DNA of 12,014 bases from an uncultured Rickettsiales bacterium (GTDB lineage Bacteria; Pseudomonadota; Alphaproteobacteria; UBA8366). The translations under genes and the position numbers were made by a program. Location: NCBI GenBank assembly GCA_913046825.1, contig CAJWTF010000121.1, forward strand, positions 1 through 12,014. Direction: 5' to 3'. Below, piece by piece: positions 1 to 7,013 of this stretch (within the stretch, counting starts at the first letter, position 1; every line of letters starts with the position of its first letter). A model generated the notes under the pieces. The model did not search any database and was not told the DNA's origin. It was given only the letters and a program-made list of their open reading frames with translations.

Positions 1-771
1 GATTGCGGCGAGGGCGTGATGCAGGGCGGCCGATCCGTATCCCTCGGCGGCGGATTGTAAATGAGCGCAGGAGATGGCGTTCGTCATGTTGGCCGCGTGC
101 GGCTTCACGACGCGCCATATCTTCTCGGCGGTCCTGCCGTTTCCAATTACATGAAACGCGATCATCATACCGCCGATAAAATCGTCGCCGGAGGGCGTCA
201 ATCCGGGCCCCAAGCCTAGAAGGCCGGGCGGCCAATTAGGACCAGGATGCATGTTAGATAGCCAGTGATAGAAACCGTCGATCGGCGATGCCGCATAAGC
301 GCAAACGGTGAGAAGGTCGAATTGAGGGCGCGGTGTTTGAATAAACCGCGCAAGTCCCTCATTAGGCGCTAGGCATTCGCCGATCTCGGATGCCAGATCG
401 AGGCCGGCCTTTAGGCTTGCCGTCGTCCAGGTCGTTGGGATCGGATTTGGCGACCACTGTGTCGCTGTGTCGGTGCTGAATACGAATCGGTTTCCGACCC
501 GAAGTTTGTCCGCTGAGATCCACACTGGGTCGCCGGTTCGAAGCCCGCTTGCCGACCAATGCACCGACGCGGGAACATCCGTCACGAGATTGAGGGAGGA
601 CGTGTGCATTTCTGTGTGGCCTAGGCACACCAGGCCGCCTTCGATTTCTATATAAAAGCTACTATCGAAGAGCGCCGAAACAATCCCGACTCCAGGGCGG
701 TCCAGAAGGGGTACCGCCTGGCATCCGATTTCCTGGACGGCGTATTCGAACGAAGCGTCAGTGCCGTGCAT
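1..771 (-). CDS. allH: DUF2877 protein, AllH-like subunit of an oxamate carbamoyltransferase-type complex (partial, C-terminus off the left edge)
   Basis: An open frame runs from ATG 771 to the left edge, giving the first 257 residues with no stop. The diagnostic DUF2877 motif GLGPGLTPSGDDF lies at residues 186-198. In E. coli, AllH (YlbF) of this family works with AllF and AllG to convert oxalurate and phosphate into oxamate and carbamoyl phosphate; a cytoplasmic subunit role is inferred here from family and gene order. The gene follows fdrA after 12 bases and is in the same reading frame as fdrA, separated by its TGA. The start is uncertain: GTG codons at 777 and 774 precede ATG 771 in frame, and none has a clear ribosome binding site, so translational coupling to fdrA is likely. 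The family call is firm; the exact substrate is not. Confidence 0.85.
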   Translation of the reverse strand, partial: MHGTDASFEYAVQEIGCQAVPLLDRPGVGIVSALFDSSFYIEIEGGLVCLGHTEMHTSSLNLVTDVPASVHWSASGLRTGDPVWISADKLRVGNRFVFSTDTATQWSPNPIPTTWTTASLKAGLDLASEIGECLAPNEGLARFIQTPRPQFDLLTVCAYAASPIDGFYHWLSNMHPGPNWPPGLLGLGPGLTPSGDDFIGGMMIAFHVIGNGRTAEKIWRVVKPHAANMTNAISCAHLQSAAEGYGSAALHHALAAI

Positions 772-783
772 CACCACAATGCA

Positions 784-2277
784 TCATTGGCCGGATCGAA
801 GGCAGGCAAGCGCAAGCGCTGCCGCATCCGCGTTGGTGGGCGCCACCAGCACTCCCGCCGCCTCGAGTTTAGCAATTTGCATTTTGCGGTTCTGGGGGTC
901 GTCGTCGGTACCGGTGACTGAGGCGACGACCACCGGGCGCTCGGCGGCTACAGCCTCTAGGCAGCGCGCCACGTGTCCTGCTGGATCTTCATGGGAGCCG
1001 TATCCGAGTACGACATCGAGCAATATGAGGCCCGTATCCGGCTCCGTTAAAGCCTTGGCAAAAACATCGTCGCGGATTGTTGGGTCGATCATTGGATGCG
1101 GATGGCCACGTGTGAACTCGTCGGCGCCGAGGTCGATCATGGTATGGCCTTGGGCGTCACCGCTGAGGTGCGCCACGCCGGGCAAGGGCGCGTTCGAGAC
1201 GACGCTCTCCCCCGCCGCGCGAAACACGACTTGAGACTCGGCTGCGAGCGTGCCGCCGCAGAACAAGCCTTTCACCAGCGGTCGATGTGCCGGGAGCGGC
1301 TTGGCACTCGCGACAACGTCCCTGTCGGAGAGGCCGTTCCCAGGCACGGCGCTTGCGGCGGCTTCTTTCAGGGTGGTGACCTGCGTTGCATTCTTCGGGA
1401 GATCAATTGGATCGCCGCCGATCAGGCAGAGTGTGAATGGCTTCGTACTCTTCGCGATCCGTGCCAAGAGTTTCGCGACAACGCTGGAGGCTGGTGGTTT
1501 CGAGATGACAACGATGTGACGGGTGTCTGGGTCCGTCTCCAGGGCGTCGATGGCCATGAGCGACGTGATGCCACCGATTGCCTCGCTGAGATCGCGCCCG
1601 CCGACGCCGATGGCGTGCGACACGCCGCCACCGAATTGTGAGATGACACAGGACACTTCCTGCAAGCCAGTGCCGGAAGCGCCGATGATTCCAATATCAC
1701 CTCGCGTGACCACGTTGGCGAAGGCCAGAGGCACACCGCCAATGATCGCTGTGCCGCAATCGGGGCCCATGACGAGTAGGCCGCGTTCCATGCCTTCTTG
1801 CTTGAGTGAGAGTTCATCTTCGATCGTCACGTTATCGCTGAAAATCATGACATTGAGGCCGCGGCGTAGCGATTTGCGCGCCTCTGCGGCGGCGAAATCG
1901 CCGGGAACGGAAATCAGCGCCAAGTTACTCTCCGGGTGCGCGGTGACGGCGGCGCGGACGGACCGGGGATGCCAGACGGACGCGCTGTTGCCACTTCTTT
2001 TGGGAGCGATGAGGAGGTCGGTGGCTGCGGAAAGAGCGTCGGCCGCAGTGGATGCATCGGTGGCGCGAATGCCGAGGATGAGGTCGCCGCCGTTGGCGGA
2101 CTCCCCCTCCGTGGCCATCAATCCGGCATCGGACATAATGGCCTTGTTCGCGGGTGTGCCCATCATCAACGCGGCTTCTTTCACGCCCGGCAGCTTTGCG
2201 ACGTTTCGCGAAATACGCATAAGGGCGACCGAATCGAGGAAGAAACCCCGCCGAACGTCATTGACGATTGTACTCAT
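784..2277 (-). CDS. fdrA: FdrA/AllF family protein, acyl-CoA synthetase-like subunit (C-terminal domain missing)
   Basis: This 497-residue protein resembles the succinyl-CoA synthetase alpha-type folds of the FdrA family. Family motifs in order are MGPDCGTA (170-177), GIIGASGTGLQEVS (196-209), SHAIGVGGRDLS (220-231), LFCGGTLAAE (338-347), LLDVVLGYGSHEDPA (419-433) and VTGTDDDPQ (454-462). In E. coli, FdrA (AllF) is part of oxamate carbamoyltransferase; the substrate here is inferred from the accompanying DUF1116 and DUF2877 genes. I chose ATG 2277 because its ATGA overlaps the TGA of the DUF1116 gene by four bases and TTGAGGG lies just upstream; a GTG at 2325 would add 16 residues inside the neighbouring gene. 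The protein ends soon after the second CoA-ligase-like domain, about 58 residues short of E. coli FdrA (555 aa). The missing tail appears to be encoded at 3541-3720. Confidence 0.93.
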   Translation of the reverse strand: MSTIVNDVRRGFFLDSVALMRISRNVAKLPGVKEAALMMGTPANKAIMSDAGLMATEGESANGGDLILGIRATDASTAADALSAATDLLIAPKRSGNSASVWHPRSVRAAVTAHPESNLALISVPGDFAAAEARKSLRRGLNVMIFSDNVTIEDELSLKQEGMERGLLVMGPDCGTAIIGGVPLAFANVVTRGDIGIIGASGTGLQEVSCVISQFGGGVSHAIGVGGRDLSEAIGGITSLMAIDALETDPDTRHIVVISKPPASSVVAKLLARIAKSTKPFTLCLIGGDPIDLPKNATQVTTLKEAAASAVPGNGLSDRDVVASAKPLPAHRPLVKGLFCGGTLAAESQVVFRAAGESVVSNAPLPGVAHLSGDAQGHTMIDLGADEFTRGHPHPMIDPTIRDDVFAKALTEPDTGLILLDVVLGYGSHEDPAGHVARCLEAVAAERPVVVASVTGTDDDPQNRKMQIAKLEAAGVLVAPTNADAAALALACLRSGQ

Positions 2278-3524
2278 GAGACCCTCAATCGGTCGGCCAA
2301 GGCGTAAAGCGCCTGTTCGAAACACGCCATTGGCGCTTTCACCACTCCGGCGCCGACCTGACCAACGCCCGGCTTCTTATGGGCAATGCCGGTATTGATC
2401 GTGGGGACGATGCCGGTCTCGATCACCAGACGGATGTCAATGCCTGTCGGCACCCCTTGGTAGTCGAGCGCGGGAATGGTCCATTCCGGATTTTCGGCCA
2501 ACGTAATTTCTGCCATCTCGCGGGTTGTAAGCGCGGCTTCCGTGGCGGCCCCGGCGCCGACGAACCCGGCGACGGCGGGGGCGGCTGCCATGGCGAAACC
2601 GCCCAGGCCGATGGTCTCGACAATTGTCGAATCCCCCATATCCGGATTGGCGTCATCGGCAGTGAAGCCTGGAAAGTATAGTCCCTCCGGCATTTCCACC
2701 GGCGCCGTGAACCATTCGTCGCCGGTCCCGCTGACCAGGATGCCGAAGTCGGTACCGTTGCGGCTCATCGCCGTGACGATGCTCGACCCCTCGATATCGC
2801 GGACCGGGTCCATGATCGCCTTACCCATGACCATCGCGATATTCAGGAAGAACTGATCGTTTCCACCCATGAAAGCGAGCGCCTTCGAGAGGGCGGTACT
2901 GTTGGAGACGGTCTCCGCCAGAGCGGGCGCTATGGCGCGCAGCAGCAGACTGGAGCAACCGACATTGCGCTGATGCATCTCATCACCCATGGAAAGACCG
3001 CGCGCGGCAATATCCTTTAGCGGCAGGCCTCCCATATGGCGGAGCGCCCCGCCCAGTACCGGACCAAAAGCATCTCGCAGCCAGCGCAGCCGATCCAGTA
3101 CTTCTGCGTCGTTGCCGCCGAACCGCATGACCTTACCGAGGCCCTCGTTGATGGCGCAATAGGCCTTATTTCCATAAGTCCGGTTCTCGACCACCAGCAC
3201 CGGCTGGTTGAGCGTCGTCATCCCGGTCATCGGGCCGACGGCATCGAAATGATGGTTGGGATGAAAGTCGAACGCGCCGTCCCCGGCCATGCGTTCAGCC
3301 TCCGCCAGATCCGTCGCCCAACCCTCGAAGACCGCAATCCCCGCGATGGCGCCGCGCATGGGGCCACACATACGCTCCCAGCGGATGGGCGGGCCTGCAT
3401 GTAGGATCATCTTATCCCGGAGTTTGGGAATAGCTTCGTGCGCTGGTATGACGTCAATCAATACCGGTGTGGCGGAGAGCATGCGCTCAAGCGCTTGTTT
3501 GTTTGCGGCTTCTATTTTTTTCAT
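2274..3524 (-). CDS. allG: DUF1116 family protein, AllG-like subunit of an oxamate carbamoyltransferase-type complex
   Basis: The 416-residue product matches the DUF1116 family (E. coli YlbE/AllG and YahG) along its whole length and is close to the usual size of about 420. Conserved stretches include LHAGPPI (41-47), CGPMRGAI (53-60), FHPNHHFDAVGPMTGMT (87-103), GDEMHQRN (180-187), MSRNGTDFGI (253-262), MGDSTIVETIGLGG (296-309) and NTGIAHKKPGVGQVGAG (377-393). In E. coli AllG acts with AllF and AllH on oxalurate and phosphate to give oxamate and carbamoyl phosphate; catalytic residues are not known to me. ATG 3524 is preferred: CGGAGG lies about ten bases upstream and the family's typical N-terminus begins there. 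A frame open to 3644 would add 40 unconserved residues overlapping the upstream gene. The stop overlaps the fdrA start (ATGA), implying coupled translation. Confidence 0.93.
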   Translation of the reverse strand: MKKIEAANKQALERMLSATPVLIDVIPAHEAIPKLRDKMILHAGPPIRWERMCGPMRGAIAGIAVFEGWATDLAEAERMAGDGAFDFHPNHHFDAVGPMTGMTTLNQPVLVVENRTYGNKAYCAINEGLGKVMRFGGNDAEVLDRLRWLRDAFGPVLGGALRHMGGLPLKDIAARGLSMGDEMHQRNVGCSSLLLRAIAPALAETVSNSTALSKALAFMGGNDQFFLNIAMVMGKAIMDPVRDIEGSSIVTAMSRNGTDFGILVSGTGDEWFTAPVEMPEGLYFPGFTADDANPDMGDSTIVETIGLGGFAMAAAPAVAGFVGAGAATEAALTTREMAEITLAENPEWTIPALDYQGVPTGIDIRLVIETGIVPTINTGIAHKKPGVGQVGAGVVKAPMACFEQALYALADRLRVS

Positions 3525-3540
3525 TGGCCCTGATCCTCCG

Positions 3541-3720
3541 TTAGGATCCGAGCTTCGAGAGGAGTGCCGCCAGTTCCGGATCACCGCCGGCCGGTGGCGC
3601 CCAGTCGACATGGACGACCGATACATCTTGTGCTTCCAGCTCACAGGCGAAACTGTCGAGGCCGATATTTACGACCTTGGGTGGGCCCGAAAGCAGATCG
3701 GTGGGGTCGTCCTGGCTCAT
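3541..3720 (-). CDS. 59-residue stand-alone FdrA C-terminal-domain protein
   Basis: This short protein begins MSQDDPTDLLSGP and carries two conserved blocks, KVVNIGLDSFACELEAQ (15-31) and VVHVDWAPPAGGD (35-47), then a leucine-rich end (LAALLSKLG). From memory, the same pattern (an INIGLRSFA-type block, then VVHYQW-type, then AGGxxxLAxLL) forms the extreme C-terminus of E. coli FdrA. Small proteins of this kind are often annotated as fdrA domain proteins. The size of this product (59) plus the 497-residue FdrA here is almost the length of E. coli FdrA. ATG 3720 is chosen because GGAGAG sits six bases upstream; an open frame extending to 3843 overlaps the preceding gene and is unconserved. It lies 16 bases upstream of allG. 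A role as a small structural subunit completing FdrA is inference. Confidence 0.85.
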   Translation of the reverse strand: MSQDDPTDLLSGPPKVVNIGLDSFACELEAQDVSVVHVDWAPPAGGDPELAALLSKLGS

Positions 3721-3784
3721 AAAAACTCTCCAAAGGTCGGTGGTATCGCAGGCTAACCAGTCTGAACGGGCAGGGAAAGACACC

Positions 3785-5065
3785 CTAGGTGTACAAACCA
3801 GCGACCGCATTTTGCGGGGTTGTCGTGGGACGATGCATCGCAATTACGGCCTGGGCCTGATCCTTGCGGCCAAACTGCAATAATGTCCACGCCAAGGCGA
3901 ACTCGATTAGATCGCGTTGAGCGCGACTGCCGCCGATTCTGGCATGGTCGGCCATCGCCGATGTGAGGTGATTATTTGCGTCGCCCCAATTCTCCAATGT
4001 CATGGCTTCAAAACCCCGCGCAATGGTGCTGACGATATCGCCTGCGGGCCCTTTGGCGTCGGCGATGATCTTGGCAACCGCATCGCGGTTTCCGGCCTGT
4101 GCATGGGCCAAGGCAGCATGTACATCGGCGAACGCCAAACCGGGCTGCGGGAAGTTCTCCTCGGCAAAGTCGCTGAGCGTTTGCCATCGCTCGGGCGCGA
4201 CGTCGACATCGGCCATCGCGGCCCGGAATAAAATTGCAGTTGTGTCCGTTAGCACATTGAGGGGCGGGCTGACGCCGGCGCCCGGCTTGATGTCGGTGTC
4301 GATGATCCGCCACATTATTTCCTCGTCACCGCGCTCTAGTGCCCAGAGGGCGACATGCCACGCGATATGACAGTGGAGAAGTCCGTCTCTTGGATACGTC
4401 CGCCGCCAATCGGTGAGATAGTCGAAACCGGCGGCGGGTTCGCCGCTCTCATAATATAAATGTGCACGGATATGAGCGCCCTGGGCATTTCTGGGGTTGA
4501 TGCTCAGGGATTGTTCAATTGCCGTTTCCGCCTGCGCTGTCTGTCCGGCTTCAATTTGCGCGAAGGCGTGTTGGCTCAGGAACCACCAATCGTCACCGTA
4601 ATGTGGCGCGAGGGATGTTGTGAAGGCCAATTGCTCGAATTCCCGGCCCGGCAAACCGCTAAAACCGATGAGACCGAAGACGCCCATGCAGGTTTGCGCC
4701 ATCATGACATCGCGCGGGTATTCCATCAGATGCGCCCGTATCAATTCGTAAGCGGGTCCGGCCTGCCCTTCGAGCAACCTACCAATAGCGTCTACCTGCG
4801 CAGCTTCGCGCGGTGTAACACTGGTTGCCGCGTCCCGTGCCTTTTTTAGAGAGGGGCCGATTCGCTCGCGGTCACCGCGCATCTGATGGGATCGGGCGAG
4901 TGCTAAATGCGCTAACGCGAAATTTTCATCTTCATCTATCGCGCGCTGGAATGTTGCGTCGACGCCGCTATCGGCTGCCAAGAAGCGATCGACGGCATCG
5001 ATATAAAGATCGGCTGCGGTCTGCGAATTCGTTGAAAGGTTGTTTCCGTAGCGATCTTGAATCAC
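3785..5065 (-). CDS. TTC38-like tetratricopeptide repeat protein
   Basis: The 426-residue protein matches the family of animal tetratricopeptide repeat protein 38 and its bacterial relatives. Features are an N-terminal DRYGN (4-8), helical TPR-like repeats with LSINPRNAQGAHIRAH (187-202) resembling the TTC38 LSINPTDAWSVHTVAH segment, HCHIAWHVALWALERGD (231-247), and GGSRAQRDLIE (378-388) matching GGSNAQRDVF of human TTC38. It has no signal peptide or membrane segment, so it is probably cytoplasmic. The function of the family is unknown to me; TPR arrays usually bind proteins. The start is GTG 5065, supported by AGAGGA about seven bases upstream and by the conserved DRYGN just inside. It lies 43 bases after the DUF445 gene and 64 before the fdrA-tail gene, so an operon is likely but unproven. 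Confidence 0.88.
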   Translation of the reverse strand: MIQDRYGNNLSTNSQTAADLYIDAVDRFLAADSGVDATFQRAIDEDENFALAHLALARSHQMRGDRERIGPSLKKARDAATSVTPREAAQVDAIGRLLEGQAGPAYELIRAHLMEYPRDVMMAQTCMGVFGLIGFSGLPGREFEQLAFTTSLAPHYGDDWWFLSQHAFAQIEAGQTAQAETAIEQSLSINPRNAQGAHIRAHLYYESGEPAAGFDYLTDWRRTYPRDGLLHCHIAWHVALWALERGDEEIMWRIIDTDIKPGAGVSPPLNVLTDTTAILFRAAMADVDVAPERWQTLSDFAEENFPQPGLAFADVHAALAHAQAGNRDAVAKIIADAKGPAGDIVSTIARGFEAMTLENWGDANNHLTSAMADHARIGGSRAQRDLIEFALAWTLLQFGRKDQAQAVIAMHRPTTTPQNAVAGLYT

Positions 5066-5108
5066 AAGCTTGTCCTCTTTATCTTTCGCAATTTATTAAA
5101 ATTCAAAT

Positions 5109-5795
5109 TTAAGTGTTTTGAAGGATACCGACGACGAGTCCGATGATCCCGCCGAACACGCCGCCCCACACCACGAGCCAACCTAAATGATTGCGGATCA
5201 TGTCTTGCACGATTTCCTTCACGTGTTCCGGCGTGAGCTCATCGAGCCGGTTGTCGATGATGTGTTCGACTTTATCGATCAAGGATTGCGTGAATTCAGA
5301 ACCATCGTTGCCGGGTCCGCTGTCGTTGGCGAGGTCGGTGATTATATCCTTCAACTTTGCGGTGACGGGCTCGCGTAAAGGCTCAAGAGCTTGCTTGCCG
5401 CCGACCATGGCTAGCATGCCGCCGAGTTGCGACCCCTCGATGGCGTCGGTAAGTCCTGCGAAGACACGGTCGAAATCCACTTGTTCGACGATATTGCCCG
5501 CAACGTCACCGCCGTCGCTTTCGAAGAATCGCTCGATATGCTCGCGCGTGAAGAACTCGGTGACGATGAGTGTCTTGATGCCCGCCTTAAAGTCCTGGAA
5601 GTGGTTAGGAATAACCCCCGATCCATATAGTAGCGGGACTTTTTCGAACAACATATGAACGGCCAACCAATTCGTGAGGCTCCCCGATAATGCAAAGACA
5701 CCGACTGTGAAAAAATATTCCGTGTAATCTGGAAACGCGTAGCTGCCGAGGCATATTAAAACCGCGACGACGTTCGTGAGCAGCGACTTATTCAT
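5109..5795 (-). CDS. DUF445 family membrane protein, short form
   Basis: This 228-residue protein carries the DUF445 N-terminal signature GSLTNWLAVHMLF (38-50), followed by EKVP (51-54), a YGSGVIP segment (57-63) and FQDFKAGIK (66-74). Hydrophobic segments at about 5-20 and 27-45 and a glycine-rich one at about 206-225 suggest two N-terminal and one C-terminal membrane helices around a charged, mostly helical soluble middle. Many DUF445 proteins are near 400 residues, so this is a compact version. No biochemical role is known to me. ATG 5795 is taken as start; GGAAG lies directly upstream, rather close. An in-frame TTG at 5804 would add three residues and has no better ribosome binding site. 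The gene lies between the luciferase-like and TTC38-like genes with short gaps on both sides. Confidence 0.85.
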   Translation of the reverse strand: MNKSLLTNVVAVLICLGSYAFPDYTEYFFTVGVFALSGSLTNWLAVHMLFEKVPLLYGSGVIPNHFQDFKAGIKTLIVTEFFTREHIERFFESDGGDVAGNIVEQVDFDRVFAGLTDAIEGSQLGGMLAMVGGKQALEPLREPVTAKLKDIITDLANDSGPGNDGSEFTQSLIDKVEHIIDNRLDELTPEHVKEIVQDMIRNHLGWLVVWGGVFGGIIGLVVGILQNT

Positions 5796-5855
5796 TTCTT
5801 CCAATCTGAATTTTGATTTTGTTTTCTGGAGGATTGCGAATTGGATACTATCGGT

Positions 5856-6812
5856 TCAATCGAACTGCGTCATCACCTCGGCTGCGAATTGTTCCAAACG
5901 GTCGCCGGTTTCCTGAAGGTCGCCGCCATCACCACCGATCAAAAAATGCTCAAGGCCGATATCGCGGGCGCGGCCGATATCGTCGATGATTGCCTCGGCA
6001 CTGCCGGTGAAACACAGACGACCACCGTCGCGGCCCTCCAATTCTGGGCCGACACGGGAATAGATCGCGAGTAGGGCGCCGGAGACGCTGTGTGGGTCTC
6101 TTCCCGCGGCTTCCGCTTCGGCGCGGACATCCCCTAGCGCCGTGCCATAGAGCTCCGGTGTGTCCAGTGGTTGGCGCGGATTTGCGCTGACCGGATACCA
6201 CCCATCGCCAAGCCGTGCGGCCCGTCTGCGCGCTCCCTTGCTTTCGCCGCCCACCCAAATTGGTAGGCTGGGTCCCTGCGCAGGTTTTGGCGCAAACATT
6301 AGCTTTTCGAAGGCGGCGAAATCACCCATCTGGGTGGGTGTCTCCGCCGTCCAGAGTTCGCGAAAGCCCCGGATGTATTCGTCGGAGGCAGCCGCCCGAT
6401 CCTTGAAGGGTGGGCCACCGAGCAGAACGATCTCCTCCGCCATCCAGCCAACGCCGACGCCGGCCGTCAATCGTCCCTTGGAAAGTACGTCGACGGTCGT
6501 GAGCATCTTCGCCGCTAGAATGGGATGCCGATGTGGTAGCACCATGACCGATGTTAGCAACCGAATACGATCAGTCGCCGCGGCCACGAAACTCAAAGCG
6601 GTGACTTGTTCTAATGAGACGCCAGTGTCTTGTGCAAAGAACTTTCCTGTCTCCGAATAGGGATAGGCGCTGTTCACGTCGGTGGCGACGATCACATGAT
6701 CGCTCATGCCGAAATGTTCGTAGCCGAGAGTTTCGGCTTTTTGGGCGATGGACTTTAAGGAATTGGGGTTGCCCGCGACGCCCCGAGAGCCGAAATGTAA
6801 GCCGAATTTCAT
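5856..6812 (-). CDS. Luciferase-like flavin/F420-dependent oxidoreductase, TIGR03619-type
   Basis: The 318-residue protein is a single TIM-barrel of the bacterial luciferase (LLM) family. It shows the barrel start MKFGLHFG (1-8), FGMSDHV (34-40), LLTSVMVLPHRHPILAAK (85-102), LSKGRLTAGVGVGWMAEE (110-127), FAPKPAQGPSLPIWVGGES (173-191) and RRRAARLGDGWYP (195-207). The pattern fits the TIGR03619 group, often labelled F420-dependent, but the cofactor (F420 or FMNH2) and substrate cannot be read from the sequence. ATG 6812 is preferred because AGGGG lies about seven bases upstream and the first beta strand begins there; the frame open to 6938 adds 42 non-family residues from the intergenic region. 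It is the first gene of the leftward block, 60 bases before the DUF445 gene, and diverges from the SsuD-like gene. Confidence 0.9.
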   Translation of the reverse strand: MKFGLHFGSRGVAGNPNSLKSIAQKAETLGYEHFGMSDHVIVATDVNSAYPYSETGKFFAQDTGVSLEQVTALSFVAAATDRIRLLTSVMVLPHRHPILAAKMLTTVDVLSKGRLTAGVGVGWMAEEIVLLGGPPFKDRAAASDEYIRGFRELWTAETPTQMGDFAAFEKLMFAPKPAQGPSLPIWVGGESKGARRRAARLGDGWYPVSANPRQPLDTPELYGTALGDVRAEAEAAGRDPHSVSGALLAIYSRVGPELEGRDGGRLCFTGSAEAIIDDIGRARDIGLEHFLIGGDGGDLQETGDRLEQFAAEVMTQFD

Positions 6813-6909
6813 GAGTTTCCCCTGTATCGGTAAGTATCGCTGGTGACGCAAAGGAGCTATGCCCGCAGGTGGAATTTCAAGGTATGATCTCGGGTTGCCG
6901 TACAAACTT

Positions 6910-6938
6910 TTGATAAAGATCCAAAAATTGTTTACCAA
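6910..6938 (-). promoter_or_regulatory. Candidate sigma-70-like promoter for the leftward gene block
   Basis: On the minus strand TTGGTA (6938-6933) and TATCAA (6915-6910) are separated by 17 bases, matching the -35 and -10 consensus at four of six positions each. Transcription would begin about 90 bases before ATG 6812. On the plus strand the same block reads TTGATA, 17 bases, TACCAA, so it could also act rightward or be a regulator dyad. The match is modest. Confidence 0.25.
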
Positions 6939-6943
6939 ATATT

Positions 6944-6968
6944 CGTCGGCTGATGAGCGTGCCCGACG
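6944..6968. promoter_or_regulatory. Six-base inverted repeat, possible operator
   Basis: CGTCGG (6944-6949) and CCGACG (6963-6968) are exact inverted copies separated by 13 bases. They lie between the candidate promoter and the SsuD-like gene start, a reasonable place for a repressor site or a leader hairpin of the rightward transcript. A six-base repeat can occur by chance, so confidence is low. Confidence 0.25.
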
Positions 6969-7013
6969 GTCTAATGCGAACGGTTGTGCTGAAAACTATG
7001 GGGATACGAAGTT

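Larger units (their letters stand above)
6813..7013. promoter_or_regulatory. Divergent intergenic region between the two luciferase-like genes
   Basis: These 201 bases separate two genes read in opposite directions, so both promoters are expected here. The centre, about 6901-6943, is clearly richer in A and T than the flanking genes. It holds a near-symmetric hexamer pair and an exact six-base inverted repeat, listed separately. No small gene is supported: the short open frames crossing it lack family resemblance and conserved starts. Confidence 0.6.

Noticed and set aside
1096..1641. Second plus-strand open frame opposite fdrA
   Set aside because: Also antisense to conserved FdrA motifs, with no recognisable domain or credible start signal.
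784..2277. FdrA as a true succinyl-CoA synthetase alpha subunit
   Set aside because: The GPDCGTA, SGTGLQEVS and GTDDDPQ motifs are FdrA-type, no GHAGA-like phosphohistidine segment was seen, and no beta subunit is adjacent.
1523..2398. Long plus-strand open frame (291 codons) opposite fdrA
   Set aside because: It is antisense to a strongly conserved gene, its translation is low-complexity and Ser/Pro/Arg-rich, and no family resemblance is seen. It is a shadow frame of GC-rich coding sequence.
3525..3644. 40-residue N-terminal extension of the DUF1116 protein
   Set aside because: It overlaps the 59-residue gene, looks unlike any family N-terminus, and the ATG at 3524 has a good CGGAGG upstream.
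6813..6938. 42-residue N-terminal extension of the leftward luciferase-like protein
   Set aside because: The conserved barrel begins at MKFGLHFG with AGGGG upstream; the extension crosses the A/T-rich promoter-like region.
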